NCBI GenBank assembly: GCA_015665415.1
Contig: JADFAE010000037.1
Span: 1-39,028 of the forward strand
Origin: Roseobacter sp.
GTDB taxonomy: Bacteria; Pseudomonadota; Alphaproteobacteria; Rhodobacterales; Rhodobacteraceae
Direction of reading: 5' to 3'
Length of the DNA: 39,028 nt
Shown: piece by piece, positions 22,806 to 31,287 of the stretch
Numbering within the stretch: position 1 is the stretch's first letter
How the letters are laid out: every line of letters starts with the position of its first letter
Notes under the pieces: model-generated
Told to the model about the DNA's origin: nothing
Database searches by the model: none
The model's input: only the letters and a program-made list of their open reading frames with translations
Translations under genes and position numbers: made by a program

Positions 22806-23624
22806 TTAGTCATGTGCCACACCCAGATAGGCGTCGATCACCGCCTGGTTGTTACGCACCTCATCCGGTGTGCCATCACCGATCTTCTTGCCGTAATCCA
22901 TCACCACCACACGGTCGCTGAGGTCCATCACCACGCCCATGTCGTGCTCGATGAGAGCAATGGTAGTGCCAAATTCGTCATTCACATCCAGGATAAAGCG
23001 GGACATGTCCTCTTTTTCCTCGACGTTCATGCCCGCCATCGGTTCATCCAGCAGCAGCAGTTTGGGCTCAGCCGCCAGGGCACGCGCCAGTTCCACCCGC
23101 TTTTTCAAGCCATAAGGCAGGCGTCCGACAGGTGTTTTACGGATATGCTGGATTTCGAGAAAATCGATAACCTTTTCCACCAATTCGCGGTTCTCGGTCT
23201 CTTCCTTCTCGGCCTTGCCTTTCCACAGCGCCTGCTGAAACAGGCCCGCTTTCATGTGGTTCAGCCGACCGGTCATCACGTTGTCGAGCACGCTCATGCC
23301 TTCGAACAAGGCAATGTTCTGGAAGGTGCGCGCGATGCCCTGCTGTGCCACCTCATAGGGGCGCATCTGCGGGCGCGGCTTGCCACGAAAGAAGACCTCG
23401 CCTTCCTGCGGCACGTAAAAACCGGAGATCACATTGAGCATCGAGGATTTACCAGCACCGTTGGGGCCGATAATGGCGCGAATTTCGCCTTCGCGGATGT
23501 CAAACGAGATATCCTTGATCGCCACCACACCGCCAAAGCGCAGGGTGATGTTCTTCATTTCCATCACCACGCCGCCAATGGTGCGACCATCTTCAGTGAC
23601 GTAGCTATCGGATTGGTCAAGCAT
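22806..23624 (-). CDS. livG: Branched-chain amino acid-type ABC transporter ATPase LivG
   Basis: This 272-residue ABC ATPase has Walker A GPNGAGKS (53-60), the LivG-type degenerate signature LPYGLKKRVELARAL, Walker B LLLLDEPMAGMN and the switch histidine in ALIEHDMGVVM. It pairs with LivF. ATG 23622-23624 was chosen because GGAG stands nine bases upstream. An in-frame ATG at 23639 adds five residues (METSL) and cannot be excluded, and the frame stays open to 23822 without homology. An 11-base inverted repeat (23654-23687) lies just upstream and probably controls this first gene of the livG-to-PaaK operon. Confidence 0.92.
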   Translation of the reverse strand: MLDQSDSYVTEDGRTIGGVVMEMKNITLRFGGVVAIKDISFDIREGEIRAIIGPNGAGKSSMLNVISGFYVPQEGEVFFRGKPRPQMRPYEVAQQGIARTFQNIALFEGMSVLDNVMTGRLNHMKAGLFQQALWKGKAEKEETENRELVEKVIDFLEIQHIRKTPVGRLPYGLKKRVELARALAAEPKLLLLDEPMAGMNVEEKEDMSRFILDVNDEFGTTIALIEHDMGVVMDLSDRVVVMDYGKKIGDGTPDEVRNNQAVIDAYLGVAHD

Positions 23625-23653
23625 GAGCGACGTCTCCATTATTCCGCCACAAA

Positions 23654-23687
23654 AAAGTGTTAACGATTTTAGGAGTGTTAACACTTT
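23654..23687. promoter_or_regulatory. Perfect inverted-repeat operator between livG and a divergent small gene
   Basis: AAAGTGTTAAC (23654-23664) and GTTAACACTTT (23677-23687) are exact inverse copies separated by 12 bases. The right half also sits inside the perfect 12-base palindrome AGTGTTAACACT (23674-23685). The geometry is that of a binding site for a dimeric regulator of the TetR, GntR or MarR type. The regulator is not obvious in the window. Confidence 0.65.
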
Positions 23688-23730
23688 CCTGCGACACTTG
23701 AGAAAGATGAGCAGCAAGGAGACCCCTGCT

Positions 23731-23916
23731 ATGTTTAGCGAATTCGAGCACAGCTGCCTTTTGTCCATGGCCCTGGAGTGCCGCCGCAAAGGCCTCTCGC
23801 CATCCGAAAGCCGCGCCTCCATCAGAAAGCGCCTTGGCGGATTCAGCGCACCGTTGATGATCCGCCAGGTGGTGCATACCGCCTTTCACCCCGATCATTG
23901 CCCGGATCTGGTTTAG
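23731..23916 (+). CDS. Small hypothetical protein divergent from livG
   Basis: This 61-codon frame starts at ATG 23731, eight bases after AAGGAGA (23716-23722). It has codon use like its neighbours (third positions mainly G or C) and encodes a basic, soluble peptide with the segment ECRRKGLSPSESRASIRKRLGG. No family is recognised. It lies alone on + between two minus-strand genes and would share the inverted-repeat operator with livG. An upstream ATG at 23707 would add eight residues. It does not overlap another gene in antisense, which favours a real gene. Confidence 0.5.
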   Translation: MFSEFEHSCLLSMALECRRKGLSPSESRASIRKRLGGFSAPLMIRQVVHTAFHPDHCPDLV

Positions 23917-23972
23917 CACCAGACCCGGCAGCATCAGCCAGGCAGGGCGGCGCAAGTTTGCGTATCGGTCAG

Positions 23973-25946
23973 TCATTCCGCAGCCACCCTGTGCTGCGCA
24001 CTGCTGACTAGGTCTGCGTCCTTGATCGTGAGCGTCGCGCTGATCGCGCCTTTGCGACCATCCTCATAGGTGACTTCGGTCGTGGTCGAGATCTCACCGG
24101 ATCCGTCATACAGAGCGGCGATGATATCGGCGAATTTGTCTTCCACGATACGGCGGCGCACCTTGCGGGTCCGGGTCATCTCACCGTCATCCGCGTCCAG
24201 TTCCTTGTGCAGAACCACAAAGCGATGCACCTGGCAGCCCGACAGCATCGGATCTGCCGCCACCGATTTGTTCACCTCCGAAACATGCTCCTGGATCGAG
24301 GCCAGCACCTTGGGGTGGCCCGCCAGTTCCTGATAGGAGGCATAGGCGATATTGTTGCGTTCGGCCCAATTGCCAACCGCCGAAAGGTCGATGTTGATAA
24401 AGGCAACGCAGCGGTCTTTTTCATTGCCAAACAGCACAGCCTCGAGGATGTCGGGGTAGAACTTCAGTTTGTTCTCGACAAATTTGGGCGCGAACATGCT
24501 GCCGTCGGCCATTTTGCCAACGTCCTTGGCCCGGTCGATGATGCGCAGATGACCCGTGTTCTCCTCAAAGAAGCCCGCGTCCCCGGTGGCAACCCAGCCT
24601 TCAGGGTCTTTGGTGTCGGCGGTGCTTTCGGGGTTTTTGTAATATTCCACAAAAGTGCCCGGCGAGCGGTAGAAGATCTCACCATTGTCGGCGATGCGGA
24701 TTTCCACATCCGGAGCCGGCACACCCACGGTATCAGCCCGGACTTCTCCATCCGGCTGCACGGTGATGAAAACGGTGGCTTCGGTCTGCCCGTACAGCTG
24801 TTTGAGGTTGATCCCCAGCGAGCGATAGAACTCAAAGATTTCCGGACCGATGGCTTCGCCTGCGGTATAGCCAACGCGCACATTGCCAAAGCCCAGCGTG
24901 TCTTTCAGCGGACCATAGACCAGCACGTTGCCCAGCGCGTATTTCAACCGATCCATCATGCCGACGGGTTTGCCGTCCAGAATGCTGGGGCCGACCTTTT
25001 TGGCATGGGCCATGAAGTGGTGGAACATCTTGCGTTTGAGATTGCCCGCGTCTTCCATGCGGATCATCACATTGGTCAGCTGGGTTTCAAACACCCGTGG
25101 CGGCGCAAAATAATAGCTTGGGCCGATCTCACGCAGATCGGTCATCATGGTCTCAGGGCTTTCTGGGCAGTTCACGCAGAACCCGGCCCAATAGGCCTGA
25201 CCAATCGAAAAGATGAAATCGCCAACCCAGGCCATTGGCAGATAGGCAAGGATCTCATCGGTCTGTTTCAGATTGTCGAATTCGCAGGCATTCTTGGCGC
25301 TCTCGACGATGTTGCGGTTGGAGAGCACAACCCCTTTGGGTTTGCCCGTGGTTCCCGAGGTGTAAAGCATCACGCAGGTGCTGTCATAGGTCAGCTTGGC
25401 GCGGCGTGCTTTCAGTTCAGGGATCCATTCGTCATAGGCAGCACGACCCTGATTTTGCACATGGGCGTATTCATGCAGGGTGCGGTGGTCATATTTGCGC
25501 AGCCCGCGCGGATCGAGATAGATCAGATGTTCGAACTGATGCAGCTGGTCCTGAACCTCGATCACCTTGTCGACCTGCTCCTGGTCGGCCGCGATGACAA
25601 ACCGAGCGCCGCAGTGATCCAGCACATAGGCCATCTCTTCGGCATTGGCATCCTGGTACAATGGCACCGGGATCGCACCCACGGATTGCGCCGCAACCAT
25701 CGCCCAGTAGAGATAAGGGCGGTTGCCCCCGATGATGGCGATAAAGTCACCCTCATTCACGCCAAGATTGATCAGACCAAGCGCCAGGGCCTCGATCTCC
25801 TTGGCGGTTTCCGCCCAGGTCCAGCACTGCCAAATGCCAAATTCTTTTTCCCGGTAGGCCGGCCGATCACCGAATTCCGAAACGTTGCGTTCAAGCAGCG
25901 CCGGCAGGGACAGTTTCCCTGCAGCGCCTGACTGCATCTGCGCCAA
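23973..25946 (-). CDS. AMP-forming acyl-CoA ligase (long-chain fatty acid-CoA ligase-like)
   Basis: This 657-residue ANL-family ligase has all core motifs: P-loop YTSGTTGKPKG (195-205), the YGQTEA motif, TGD in WVATGDAGFF, and the hinge DRAKDV. A C-terminal tail of about 35 residues follows the adenylation core. It makes an acyl-CoA from a carboxylate, ATP and CoA; the chain is often called long in annotations, but the neighbouring Liv transporter suggests a more polar substrate. The start chosen is TTG at 25944-25946, because a strong GGGGAGGAG stands seven bases before it. The in-frame ATG at 25973 lies upstream of that ribosome site, and ATG 25937 is too far from it. It is the head gene preceding the liv operon on -, and is divergent from the sensor kinase. 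Confidence 0.9.
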   Translation of the reverse strand: MAQMQSGAAGKLSLPALLERNVSEFGDRPAYREKEFGIWQCWTWAETAKEIEALALGLINLGVNEGDFIAIIGGNRPYLYWAMVAAQSVGAIPVPLYQDANAEEMAYVLDHCGARFVIAADQEQVDKVIEVQDQLHQFEHLIYLDPRGLRKYDHRTLHEYAHVQNQGRAAYDEWIPELKARRAKLTYDSTCVMLYTSGTTGKPKGVVLSNRNIVESAKNACEFDNLKQTDEILAYLPMAWVGDFIFSIGQAYWAGFCVNCPESPETMMTDLREIGPSYYFAPPRVFETQLTNVMIRMEDAGNLKRKMFHHFMAHAKKVGPSILDGKPVGMMDRLKYALGNVLVYGPLKDTLGFGNVRVGYTAGEAIGPEIFEFYRSLGINLKQLYGQTEATVFITVQPDGEVRADTVGVPAPDVEIRIADNGEIFYRSPGTFVEYYKNPESTADTKDPEGWVATGDAGFFEENTGHLRIIDRAKDVGKMADGSMFAPKFVENKLKFYPDILEAVLFGNEKDRCVAFINIDLSAVGNWAERNNIAYASYQELAGHPKVLASIQEHVSEVNKSVAADPMLSGCQVHRFVVLHKELDADDGEMTRTRKVRRRIVEDKFADIIAALYDGSGEISTTTEVTYEDGRKGAISATLTIKDADLVSSAQHRVAAE

Positions 25947-26012
25947 TGTCTTTCTCCTCCCCTTTCCGGCCATCCCGGCCGGCAGATCGCTGTCACGCGA
26001 TTCTGGTCCCGA

Positions 26013-26041
26013 TTAGGAACGCGCTCATGCTAGCCGGTCAA
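26013..26041 (-). promoter_or_regulatory. Possible sigma-70 promoter of the FadD-like gene
   Basis: On minus TTGACC (complement of 26036-26041) and TCCTAA (complement of 26013-26018) are 17 bases apart, about 70 bases before the TTG start. The -10 is a weak match. Confidence 0.35.
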
Positions 26042-26196
26042 CTTTTTCGTGAAGTTTTCTCAAATCTTACGAATTGTAACAGCGTGATTTTTCATCGACC
26101 TAACAGGGTCGCTTTTTGGCACAGGACGGGTCTCCCCCCTTTGCCAATGTCACCTGCGGTGGTAGCCATGGGCGTGAAATGGGCGCCGGGGGGGCC

Positions 26197-28098
26197 ATGA
26201 ACAGATCCGACAAGACTCGCAATGCAATGACCACCGCCGGGCTCAACCTGATTGCCCAGGCGATCTCGATCTATGACAGTGAGCTGCGTCTTGCCGTCTG
26301 CAACAGCCGTTTTCAGGAAATGTTCAACCTGCCCGATGCGCTGGTCACCCCCGGCGCGCGCTTTGACGACACCATCCGCCATATTGCCACCAGCGGGGAA
26401 TACGGGCCGGTGGATGACATCGAGGGGTTTGTCGCCGCCCGTGTTGCCCAGGCGCTGGATTTTGAACCGCATTATCTGGAGCGGACCCGCGCCAATGGTC
26501 AGATGATCTCGATCGAAGGCGCGCCGCTGCCCCAGGGCGGCTGGGTTGCAGTCTATACCGACATCAGCCGCACCAAACGCGTCGAGCAACTGCTCAGGGC
26601 CAGATCCGAGGAATTGTCGGACCGGGTGATTTCCCACACCGAGGAGCTCTCGGCCACCAACCGCAAGCTGGCTGCCACCATCACCGCGCTGGAAGAGGCC
26701 AAACGGCAATTGACCGAAATCGAGGGTCGCACCCGTCTCACCACCGAAATGATGCCGGCCCATATCGCCCATGTCGATGGCGATGGTCACTATACCTATA
26801 CCAACAGACGGCTGAGCTCTGTCTTTCCCAGCCGCCCCTCTGATATCCTGGGCATGCATATCTCAGAAGCGCTTGGCGATCAGGCCTTTACCCGGATCGA
26901 GCCACATCTGATGGCGGCCTACAAGGGCGGCAGCCCGGTATTCGAGTTCACCGAGGCCCATGACAGCCGCCGCATCCGGGTGGCCTTTACCCCGGATCAC
27001 AGCGGCGGTGTCTATATTCTGTCCATGGATGTCACCGAGGAAACCCAGACACGTGTTGCCCTGCAACAGGCGCGCCGCCGCGAAATGGCTGCGCAGATGA
27101 CTTCGGGGCTGGCACATGACTTTTCCAATCTTCTTACCATTATCCTTGGAATGCAGGGCAAGCTTGGAAAGATGGAACTGCCATCGCAGGCACAGGACAT
27201 GGTGCGTGGCACCCTCTCTGCCGCGCGACGTGGAGGCCGTCTGCTCAACCGGATTGCCGAAATGACCGGCCAGCGCACCCTGCGTCCCCAGGCCACGAAT
27301 ATGCATGCACTCTTGTCGGAATTGAAAATCCTCGCCTCCCCGTCGCTGCCACAGGGAGTAGGGCTGAGCGTCCTGGACAACACCCCGGATATTCTGTTGC
27401 TGCTCGACGCGGGTAAATTGCAGGACGCGCTGCTGAACCTGATCTTCAATGCCCGCGATGCCTGTGGCGTCAACGGGCAGATCACCGTCAGCGCCCATGT
27501 TGTTGGCAGGGTCTGGCTCGAGATCAGCGTCACGGATACCGGCCCCGGCTTTTCTGCCGAGGCGCTCAAGAACGCCCTGAATCCCTTTTTCACCACCAAA
27601 GGCAGCGAAGGTTCAGGGCTGGGCCTGCCGATGGTTTACGATATGGCCAAATCCACGGGCGGTGACATGCGGATTGGCAATACCGTCTCTGGTGCTGCCA
27701 TCACCCTGCGCCTGCCCTATCGGGCGGCACCGGACGCGCGCGGGGGTATTGCGCTTCTGGTCGAAGACAGCGAAGAGCTGCGCGCCACCTTTCGCGACAC
27801 ATTGATTGACCTGGGCTATTCGGTGATCGAGGCCACCAGCGTCGACGAAGCTTCGGCCCTGGCAGCGGATATTCCCGATATCGCCCTGGTGCTGTCGGAC
27901 GTGCGGTTGGAAGGCGAGGCCACCGGCATTGATCTGGCGCAACGCCTCAAGGAGTCAAACCTGCCTATCATCCTGATGACCTCGCTGCCGCCCAGCGACC
28001 CCCAATTCCGCCTCGCGCTCAAAGCCGGGCCGGTGCTGCAAAAACCCTTTACCACCCAACAATTGTCGGCCCTCATCAACCCGGAGACACCCGCATGA
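26197..28098 (+). CDS. PAS-domain hybrid sensor histidine kinase
   Basis: This 633-residue protein has no membrane segment. The order is PAS (about 15-125), coiled coil (128-178), a second PAS (180-285), a histidine phosphoacceptor domain with His307 in GLAHDFSNLLTII, an ATPase domain with N-box Asn418, G1 DTGPGF (447-452) and G2 GSGLGLPM (472-479), then a receiver domain with phospho-Asp568 and Lys616. It should sense a cytosolic cue. The first PAS is of the PAS-7 type found in kinases near acyl-CoA and alcohol metabolism genes. Its stop overlaps the start of the response regulator (ATGA). ATG 26197 was chosen over an upstream TTG at 26116 because the PAS region begins soon after; the ribosome site is weak. 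Divergence from the acyl-CoA ligase suggests it controls the transporter-ligase module. Confidence 0.92.
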   Translation: MNRSDKTRNAMTTAGLNLIAQAISIYDSELRLAVCNSRFQEMFNLPDALVTPGARFDDTIRHIATSGEYGPVDDIEGFVAARVAQALDFEPHYLERTRANGQMISIEGAPLPQGGWVAVYTDISRTKRVEQLLRARSEELSDRVISHTEELSATNRKLAATITALEEAKRQLTEIEGRTRLTTEMMPAHIAHVDGDGHYTYTNRRLSSVFPSRPSDILGMHISEALGDQAFTRIEPHLMAAYKGGSPVFEFTEAHDSRRIRVAFTPDHSGGVYILSMDVTEETQTRVALQQARRREMAAQMTSGLAHDFSNLLTIILGMQGKLGKMELPSQAQDMVRGTLSAARRGGRLLNRIAEMTGQRTLRPQATNMHALLSELKILASPSLPQGVGLSVLDNTPDILLLLDAGKLQDALLNLIFNARDACGVNGQITVSAHVVGRVWLEISVTDTGPGFSAEALKNALNPFFTTKGSEGSGLGLPMVYDMAKSTGGDMRIGNTVSGAAITLRLPYRAAPDARGGIALLVEDSEELRATFRDTLIDLGYSVIEATSVDEASALAADIPDIALVLSDVRLEGEATGIDLAQRLKESNLPIILMTSLPPSDPQFRLALKAGPVLQKPFTTQQLSALINPETPA

Positions 28099-28799
28099 CC
28101 GCGCCTCTTGTCACAATTCTGGACGATGAACCGGAAATTCGCCAAATCCTCACCGAAACCCTGGAGGAGGCCGGGTTCCGCACCCAGAGTTTTGCCCGGG
28201 CCCGTGAATTCGAAGCCTCGCTCAAACGGGTGACGCCGGATGTCTGCCTGGTGGATCTTTCGCTGCCGGATGTGGATGGGCTGACCCTGGTGCATCGGCT
28301 GGCCCTGGAGCAGGGGGCGGCGGTGATCATCATCTCCGGCCGCGCTCAGGTGCAGGATCGAGTAACGGGCCTTGAGCTGGGGGCGGATGACTATATCACC
28401 AAACCCTTTGACCCCGCGGAGGTGGTGGCCCGCATTCGGGCGCGTTTGCGATCAGGCCCGCGCAGCCAGCCAGTCAGCGGCAACTCCGCCAGTTTCTCGG
28501 GCTGGACGGCCCATTTCGACCGCTATCTTCTCGAAGATGAAAAGGGGGAGGAAGTCCCGTTCTCCCATGCCGAAGGTGAGGTCCTGCGGCTGTTTCTCGA
28601 CAGTCCCAAGCGCCTAATTTCGCGGGCGCAGATGCAAGAGGCCTTGGGGGGAGGAGCCAGCGACAGTTTTGATCGCGCCATGGATGTACGGGTGTCACGG
28701 CTGCGCACCAAACTACGCGAAGATCCCAAAAACCCGCGTCTGATCAAGACCATATACGGGGCCGGCTATATCTTTCTGGGTGATGTCACCTGGAGCTGA
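28095..28799 (+). CDS. OmpR/PhoB-type response regulator
   Basis: This 234-residue protein has a receiver domain (1-118) with the acidic pair at 10-11, phospho-Asp54, Ser81 and Lys103. A winged-helix DNA-binding domain (about 135-230) ends RLRTKLREDPKNPRLIKTIYGAGYIF. It overlaps the hybrid kinase by four bases and is certainly its partner. Because the kinase also carries its own receiver, a phosphorelay or a competing sink is possible. Likely targets are the adjacent ligase and liv genes, but no direct-repeat OmpR-like site was found that I could defend. Confidence 0.93.
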   Translation: MTAPLVTILDDEPEIRQILTETLEEAGFRTQSFARAREFEASLKRVTPDVCLVDLSLPDVDGLTLVHRLALEQGAAVIIISGRAQVQDRVTGLELGADDYITKPFDPAEVVARIRARLRSGPRSQPVSGNSASFSGWTAHFDRYLLEDEKGEEVPFSHAEGEVLRLFLDSPKRLISRAQMQEALGGGASDSFDRAMDVRVSRLRTKLREDPKNPRLIKTIYGAGYIFLGDVTWS

Positions 28800-28845
28800 C
28801 ACCTCGCTCTTGCCGAGGCGAATCGCTCTGGTATAGACTCGGCGC

Positions 28846-29073
28846 ATGGCCACCTGTCTGCTCTATCGCCAAGCCCAAAGCCGCCGCTCCCGATTTTACC
28901 GGATCGAGCTGGCCTTGAACCTGTTTTCAGAGATTTCGGTTCTCCGGGAGTGGGGGGTTGCCGGTAGCAATGGCCAAAGCGCGATCAGCATCTATGACAA
29001 TCTGCGCGATGCCTCCCTGGCAGCGGACAAGCACCGCAACCGGATGATGAAACGCGGCTACGCCCGCGGCTGA
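28846..29073 (+). CDS. WGR domain protein
   Basis: This 75-residue protein consists almost entirely of a WGR domain: FYRIELALNLFSEISVLREWGVAG, with the name-giving region changed to Trp-Gly-Val, then the conserved end ASLAADKHRNRMMKRGYA. WGR domains occur in PARPs, where they bind DNA ends, and as stand-alone proteins in alphaproteobacteria with no settled role. The start ATG at 28846 is the first that keeps the whole domain. It follows the response regulator by 46 bases on the same strand, with a small hairpin (CCTCG/CGAGG, 28802-28818) between, so it may or may not be co-transcribed. Confidence 0.82.
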   Translation: MATCLLYRQAQSRRSRFYRIELALNLFSEISVLREWGVAGSNGQSAISIYDNLRDASLAADKHRNRMMKRGYARG

Positions 29074-29124
29074 GATCCGTAGCGGGCCGGGGCTGTTGCC
29101 CTCCGCCAAACACAATCGAGTTGG

Positions 29125-30318
29125 TTACAGAGACAGTGCCGCCCGGTTCAGAACCTCCAACCCCTTGATCAGATCCTCTTCCTTGGTGTCTTCGTCAAAA
29201 GCATGACTGATGCCACCGATCGAGGGCACAAACAGCATCGCTGTTGGCATCACCCGCGCCACATTGGCGGCGTCATGCAGGGCCCCTGACGGCAGATCCC
29301 GCCACTTGCTCGGCGCCAAGTCATGGGCCGCCTGTTGTAGCGCTGCTTTCAGACGGTCGTCCATGGCTGCAGGATCGATGCCGCCAACCGGGCCAACTTC
29401 GACCTCCACGCCCCGCTCTTGGGCAATGTCTTTTGCGACGTCTTCAACGATGCTCTCCATCGCGGCCAGACGCGCCAAATCACCGTCGCGCCACTGCAGG
29501 GTAAACCGCGCCTGCCCCGGCACCACGGATGAAGCATTGGGGCTCAGCTCGGCATGACCCAGGGTCCAGACAGTGGCCTTTGTTGCCACTGCGCCAAACC
29601 GCGCATTGATCCGCTGATTGAAGTCGCTGAGCGCCTGAAAGGCGTCCTGGCGCAGCGCCATAGGGGTGGTACCCGCATGGTTCTGCCGCCCGCAGATCCT
29701 GATCCGAGTCTCGCGAATACCAACGATATCCGAAACCACCCCGATCTGATCACCGGAGACATCCATCCCCGGTCCCTGTTCGATATGCATCTCGATAAAG
29801 CCCGAGAACATGTCATGCGGCAGGAACTCCCGCGCGCGCCCTGACATGCGGGCCCGCGCCGCCCCCAGGGTCAGACCATCGGTATCGGTAAGCGCATCAG
29901 CCTCGGCCAAAGAGATCTGCCCGGTCCAGACGTCCGATCCGGTGAGAATACCAAAGCGGCCTTCTTCATCCTGAAAGTTCACCACCGAGATGGCGGGTCC
30001 ACCGTCCTCTTTTGACGCTCGGGCAATTTCCAGCCCGGCAATCACCCCCAGGGCCCCGTCCAGCCAACCGCCCTCGGGTTGGCTGTCGCTATGCGAGCCG
30101 ATCAGCAGAGATTTGGGGCCATTGAGGCCAAAAAGATTGCCGACCGGATCAAAATGGACCTCCAGGCCTGCCTCCTGCATACGCGAGGCCAGCCATTGGC
30201 GAGAGGCGATATCCACCGCTGTAAAGGCAGGCCGCACAACCCCCTTGCCAACGCCAGATGCGCCAAAGGACCGCAGTCGGTGTAGATCCTGAAGAAATCG
30301 AGCAGGGTTCAAAGCCAT
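29125..30318 (-). CDS. M20-family Zn-dependent amidohydrolase (N-carbamoyl-amino acid hydrolase/allantoate amidohydrolase type)
   Basis: This 397-residue enzyme of the M20/beta-ureidopropionase family has metal ligands in order at His76 ([11 protein letters not shown]), Asp87 (GWLDGALGV), the Glu118-Glu119 pair (FQDEEGRFG), His178 (EMHIEQG) and His372 (GISHAFDE). The lid or dimerisation domain has NHAGTTPM. Family members cleave N-carbamoyl amino acids, allantoate or ureidoglycine-type compounds. His76 in [11 protein letters not shown], rather than GSHLDT, fits the carbamoylase and allantoate branch, but the substrate cannot be fixed. It is divergent from the histidine phosphatase across a 290-base region with TTGC/GCAA palindromes. 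No pyrimidine- or purine-degradation gene accompanies it. Confidence 0.88.
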   Translation of the reverse strand: MALNPARFLQDLHRLRSFGASGVGKGVVRPAFTAVDIASRQWLASRMQEAGLEVHFDPVGNLFGLNGPKSLLIGSHSDSQPEGGWLDGALGVIAGLEIARASKEDGGPAISVVNFQDEEGRFGILTGSDVWTGQISLAEADALTDTDGLTLGAARARMSGRAREFLPHDMFSGFIEMHIEQGPGMDVSGDQIGVVSDIVGIRETRIRICGRQNHAGTTPMALRQDAFQALSDFNQRINARFGAVATKATVWTLGHAELSPNASSVVPGQARFTLQWRDGDLARLAAMESIVEDVAKDIAQERGVEVEVGPVGGIDPAAMDDRLKAALQQAAHDLAPSKWRDLPSGALHDAANVARVMPTAMLFVPSIGGISHAFDEDTKEEDLIKGLEVLNRAALSL

Positions 30319-30440
30319 TGGATTACCTGTAGTTTTGTGCGGCAGATCTGCAGCGGCAGAAAGGAAATATGCCCGTTAACCAATTTAGTTTCATGCTTGT
30401 CACTTTAGTGCAAGCCCCAAGGGTATTCGCCGTGAATTTA

Positions 30441-30464
30441 GCGCAATCCCCTCAAAAATTGCGC
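30441..30464. promoter_or_regulatory. Inverted repeat in the amidohydrolase-phosphatase divergent region
   Basis: GCGCAAT (30441-30447) and ATTGCGC (30458-30464) are exact inverse copies ten bases apart, and a further small palindrome GCAAATTGC lies at 30505-30513. It is a candidate site for an Lrp/AsnC- or GntR-type regulator of the amidohydrolase. The divergent region (30319-30608) holds no gene. Confidence 0.4.
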
Positions 30465-30608
30465 AAATCGAACATCATCACGCCGATCAATTCGACCTAG
30501 GGCTGCAAATTGCGACCACAATGAAATCTTGCCTTGGACTGCAACCTTCCCTTCCATGTCTCTTCCCGCTCACCTATGAAAATCAAGCAAGGAAATGGGA
30601 CAAGCCGC

Positions 30609-31259
30609 ATGACACATATCACCCTGGTCCGCCATGGGCAGGCCAATACCGAAGCCCGCGACGAGGCCAGCTATGACCAGCTCAGCGCCTTGGGGCACCA
30701 ACAGGCCCGTTGGCTGGGGGAATATCTGACCAATAGCGGCGCCCACCATCCGCGCGTCTACAGCGGAACCCTGACCCGGCATCAGGAAACCGCCTCCGCC
30801 ATGGGCCTAGGCGAAGTGGTTCAGGATCCGCGTCTCAACGAGATGGAATATTTCACCTTGGCCCAGGCAATGGAGGCCCAGCACGGGCTACCCATCCCCG
30901 AAGAGCGCGAGGGCTTTGTCGACCATCTGCCCAAGGTATTCCGGGCCTGGGCCGACAATAAAATAGACAACCCGCCCGAAAGCTGGCGCGATTTTGAACG
31001 TCGCACCCAATCGGTTCTGGCCGATATAGCCGCAGGTGAAGGCCCGGCTCTGGTGGTGACTTCCGGGGGATTTATCTCGATGGCGATACGGCAGGCCATG
31101 GGCTTGGATACCGATGCAATGGCGCGCGCCGCCCTGTCGATCATGAATACATCAATGCACCGGCTGTTTCCCATCGGCGGCCATCTCAGCCCGGTACTGT
31201 TCAACGCTGTGCCCCATCTTGACAGCAGCGACCGGCACTATGCTCAAACTCACCTGTAG
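30609..31259 (+). CDS. Histidine phosphatase family protein with altered second catalytic position
   Basis: This 216-residue protein of the phosphoglycerate mutase-like branch has the phospho-accepting motif LVRHGQ with His9, Arg58 in TLTRHQETA, and the acid Glu in LNEMEYF (about 78-80). The second histidine, normally in VSHGG, is replaced: the segment reads VVTSGGFIS with Ser152. A Ser-Gly-Gly version exists in some branches of the family, so phosphatase activity may be kept or weak. The substrate is unknown. ATG 30609 was chosen because LVRHG should begin a few residues in. An upstream ATG (30576) would add 11 residues. It is monocistronic or loosely linked to the saccharopine operon 110 bases downstream. 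Confidence 0.85.
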   Translation: MTHITLVRHGQANTEARDEASYDQLSALGHQQARWLGEYLTNSGAHHPRVYSGTLTRHQETASAMGLGEVVQDPRLNEMEYFTLAQAMEAQHGLPIPEEREGFVDHLPKVFRAWADNKIDNPPESWRDFERRTQSVLADIAAGEGPALVVTSGGFISMAIRQAMGLDTDAMARAALSIMNTSMHRLFPIGGHLSPVLFNAVPHLDSSDRHYAQTHL

Positions 31260-31287
31260 TCGGGCCAACCTGTAAACAGCCCCACCT

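Noticed and set aside
22752-23663. 303-codon + frame over livG
   Set aside because: Antisense to an ABC ATPase with intact Walker motifs.
24207-25931. 574-codon open frame on + across the FadD-like ligase gene
   Set aside because: It is exactly antisense to an ANL ligase with all motifs intact. Long antisense frames are expected in GC-rich genes, and its translation shows no domain.
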